The notes beneath the pieces were generated by a model, which was not told the origin of the DNA, searched no databases, and saw nothing but the letters and a program-made list of their open reading frames with translations. 6,152 bases of DNA. It comes from JAGTRI01 sp964580405. GTDB lineage: Archaea > Thermoproteota > Bathyarchaeia > Bathyarchaeales > DTEX01. Positions 4,527 to 6,152 of the stretch are shown one piece after another. A program made the translations under genes and the position numbers. Every line of letters starts with the position of its first letter. Positions within the stretch are counted from its first letter, which is position 1. The DNA is taken from the NCBI GenBank assembly GCA_964580405.1, contig CAZOKM010000096.1, positions 1 through 6,152 on the forward strand. Reading direction: 5' to 3'.

Positions 4527-6128
4527 TAGGTCATGCCCTACCATTGCAGCAGTTTCACCAATCGCAGCCAACCGTTCACTCTCTAAAAGACGTTTCTGGA
4601 CATCCCTAAGCTCGCCATTTTTAGACTCGACTAGCTCCTCTAGGTAATCTGAATAGAACTTATGAATCTGGGTCTTTGGGATTCTTGTCGCAAGCCTTCC
4701 AAGAAAGGTTTGATAAACATTGAGTTCGTCAGCCTTCTTCCTATTCAACGTTAGAACTAGGTGAAGATTTTCCAGAATTCCTTGAGTATCAATATCGGAG
4801 TTGGTTAAAATATTTTCGTAAACCCAACTAGCGAGAGAATTAAAACTTTCAATGATAATCGCCAAGCGTTCCTCTTTCGGAACCTTCGATACCAAGTGTT
4901 CTGTGCCATAAATTAGGACTTCTCCGTATTCAGTTACTTTTACGGTCTTGGTCGCATAATACATAGAGGTCTGCTTTTTCAGTTCGTTTGAAGAACGAAT
5001 AAAATCAGAAACCAGTAGCAGAATCCTCTTGTATATTTTAAGACAAGCATCAACATCATTAAGGTTTTCCAAGCTATCGTCTTGGCTGATTCCCTTCAAA
5101 TAATGCCCTTTACCTATGCCATAAACGAGGTCGGACCTTTTTAGAAAATCCTCATTCAAAGTAACGACTTTATCAAACTCGTCTCCTAATGTACTGTAGG
5201 TAGAATTCAGAACCCGCAAATAATAATCAACTACCTCGGTGCCCACAAAATTTGCCTCAAGGGCCTTCAGGTTACGGTTGACTAAATCAATTATGTTAAG
5301 GTTCTCGCTACCCCTAAAGGTTACTCCATTTTGAGATGATTTGACATTCTCCTTAATCCCCGATTCCCTAATAAAATCAACAAACTTGAACGATCCTTCG
5401 CCAAGACTCGAATCAGTCGCATAGTTATAAAGTATTGCTAGGAACGATGAGTAAACCACGGAAAAGTCTATCTTCGCGAAAGCTGAAGTCAATGACACCT
5501 TTTCTTCTTTTATAGTAATCGCATATCCGATAAATAGAAATGTGAGAAGATTGAGGACACCACCTATGGGAGGAAAAACTGGGTTCGATATCACTATATA
5601 ATTTGTTAATGGTATTCCGATTGCTTGAAATACTGTAAAACTCGCAAAAAGAATAAAGTATTTTCTTTTAAGAATTGATGATCTGGCTCTTCTCATTAAT
5701 TCAAACAAAGATATGACTATTGCAATCATGTAAGAAAAATACACAGCTGAATATACCAGCACCAAAAGGGATGTTGTCTCCACATGATAATTCCAACCAA
5801 ATTCTGTCATGTAAAAATTCAACGAAAAGAAAGGATATGCTATAATACTTAATATCATGGGTATGAAAATGACCGACATTTTTTTTCCTTCTTCTCGAAT
5901 ACTTAAAGCAATAAAAAGGTAAGTTGGTAGACTCAGGCTATTAGATGTAAATGATATTATGAAGAAAAATGATGAGGTTAAGCTATCTGATGCTGTTCTT
6001 TGAAAGAAAACAGCTAAAGCCCAAGATGAAACAATTAAACCAAAGAAAAAAAAGCACTTCATAGTAAGCGTTTTTGGACGCTTATACAACACATAAATTG
6101 ATATCGCTATAGATAGGACGCCACTCAT
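4524..6128 (-). CDS. Membrane histidine kinase, N-terminal sensor half up to the H-box
   Basis: This 534-residue frame carries the sensor part of a two-component kinase. About seven hydrophobic segments lie near residues 1-15, 26-42, 53-76, 84-103, 119-144, 155-180 and 184-206, with basic loops (such as MRRARSSILKRKY). The arrangement looks like the 7TM sensor region of histidine kinases. Residues 210-490 form a large, probably cytoplasmic and helix-rich region that I cannot assign; it shows no obvious PAS or GAF signature. A charged coiled-coil linker (about 493-520) leads into ERLAAIGETAAMVGHDL, with the phospho-acceptor H532 three residues before the stop. The ATG at 6128 is the first start visible, but the frame stays open to 6152 (eight more codons including hydrophobic LWFL), so the true start and part of the first helix may lie outside the window. 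No response regulator is adjacent. The DNA is much more AT-rich than the genes to its left. Confidence 0.85.
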   Translation of the reverse strand: MSGVLSIAISIYVLYKRPKTLTMKCFFFFGLIVSSWALAVFFQRTASDSLTSSFFFIISFTSNSLSLPTYLFIALSIREEGKKMSVIFIPMILSIIAYPFFSLNFYMTEFGWNYHVETTSLLVLVYSAVYFSYMIAIVISLFELMRRARSSILKRKYFILFASFTVFQAIGIPLTNYIVISNPVFPPIGGVLNLLTFLFIGYAITIKEEKVSLTSAFAKIDFSVVYSSFLAILYNYATDSSLGEGSFKFVDFIRESGIKENVKSSQNGVTFRGSENLNIIDLVNRNLKALEANFVGTEVVDYYLRVLNSTYSTLGDEFDKVVTLNEDFLKRSDLVYGIGKGHYLKGISQDDSLENLNDVDACLKIYKRILLLVSDFIRSSNELKKQTSMYYATKTVKVTEYGEVLIYGTEHLVSKVPKEERLAIIIESFNSLASWVYENILTNSDIDTQGILENLHLVLTLNRKKADELNVYQTFLGRLATRIPKTQIHKFYSDYLEELVESKNGELRDVQKRLLESERLAAIGETAAMVGHDL

Positions 6129-6152
6129 TATGTACTGCAGAAACCATAACTG

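Larger units (their letters stand above)
3900..6128 (-). pseudogene. Whole 7TM histidine kinase gene, split by one nonsense codon
   Basis: Joining the two halves across the TGA gives one continuous kinase of about 742 codons: membrane sensor, unassigned cytoplasmic region, coiled coil, DHp and HATPase_c. Every other motif is intact and there are no frameshifts or deletions. Either the inactivation is very recent, the codon is suppressed, or the base is a sequencing or assembly error. The 5' end may continue beyond the right edge of the window. Confidence 0.7.

Noticed and set aside
4515..4532. TGA read as selenocysteine in the kinase
   Set aside because: The position is normally arginine next to the H-box, with no redox role, and the downstream region shows no obvious archaeal SECIS-like stem-loop. 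Nonsense mutation or error is simpler.
1..6152. CRISPR arrays, insertion sequences, attachment sites, defence operons
   Set aside because: There are no regularly spaced direct repeats, transposase or integrase motifs, or target-site duplications, and the only nuclease-like gene has no restriction-modification partner.

Overview
The window looks archaeal, probably a lineage of the Thermoproteota/Bathyarchaeia type; the placement is inference. The signs are an AK6/Fap7-type nucleotide kinase in its archaeal form, an Lrp/AsnC regulator, a DUF2148 Fe-S protein, a histidine kinase whose N-terminal region looks like the 7TM type, TATA-like boxes with very short leaders, and poly-T terminators. There is no rRNA, tRNA, CRISPR array, transposase or integrase.

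Layout from left to right. (1) 51-503 (+): Lrp/AsnC regulator with a strong ribosome binding site. (2) 565-726 (-): a 53-residue reading frame with its own GGAG and a T-run after its stop, flanked by AT-rich spacer. (3) 927-1553 (+): AK6/Fap7-type nucleotide kinase, ending in a T-rich terminator and converging on (4) 1596-2168 (-): DUF2148 ferredoxin-like protein. (5) 2209-2544 (-): a small Mrr-like, restriction-endonuclease-fold protein that probably shares a transcript with the DUF2148 gene. (6) 2545-2791: a divergent promoter region in which both outward promoters carry the same TTTTTGTATCG element. (7) 2792-3865 (+): radical SAM enzyme with a C-terminal cysteine-rich SPASM/twitch-like region. 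(8) 3868-3909: a compact, apparently bidirectional terminator. (9) 3900 to at least 6128, open to the window edge at 6152 (-): a large membrane histidine kinase, split by one in-frame TGA three residues after the phospho-acceptor histidine.

The genes do not form one obvious pathway. The left part is small housekeeping or regulatory genes. The nuclease-like/DUF2148 pair and the radical SAM gene diverge from a shared control region. The kinase is a separate, distinctly AT-richer unit. The observations most worth checking are the nonsense (or recoded) codon inside the kinase H-box, the altered catalytic motif of the Mrr-like protein, and the duplicated promoter element. I did not find a convincing new multi-gene system.
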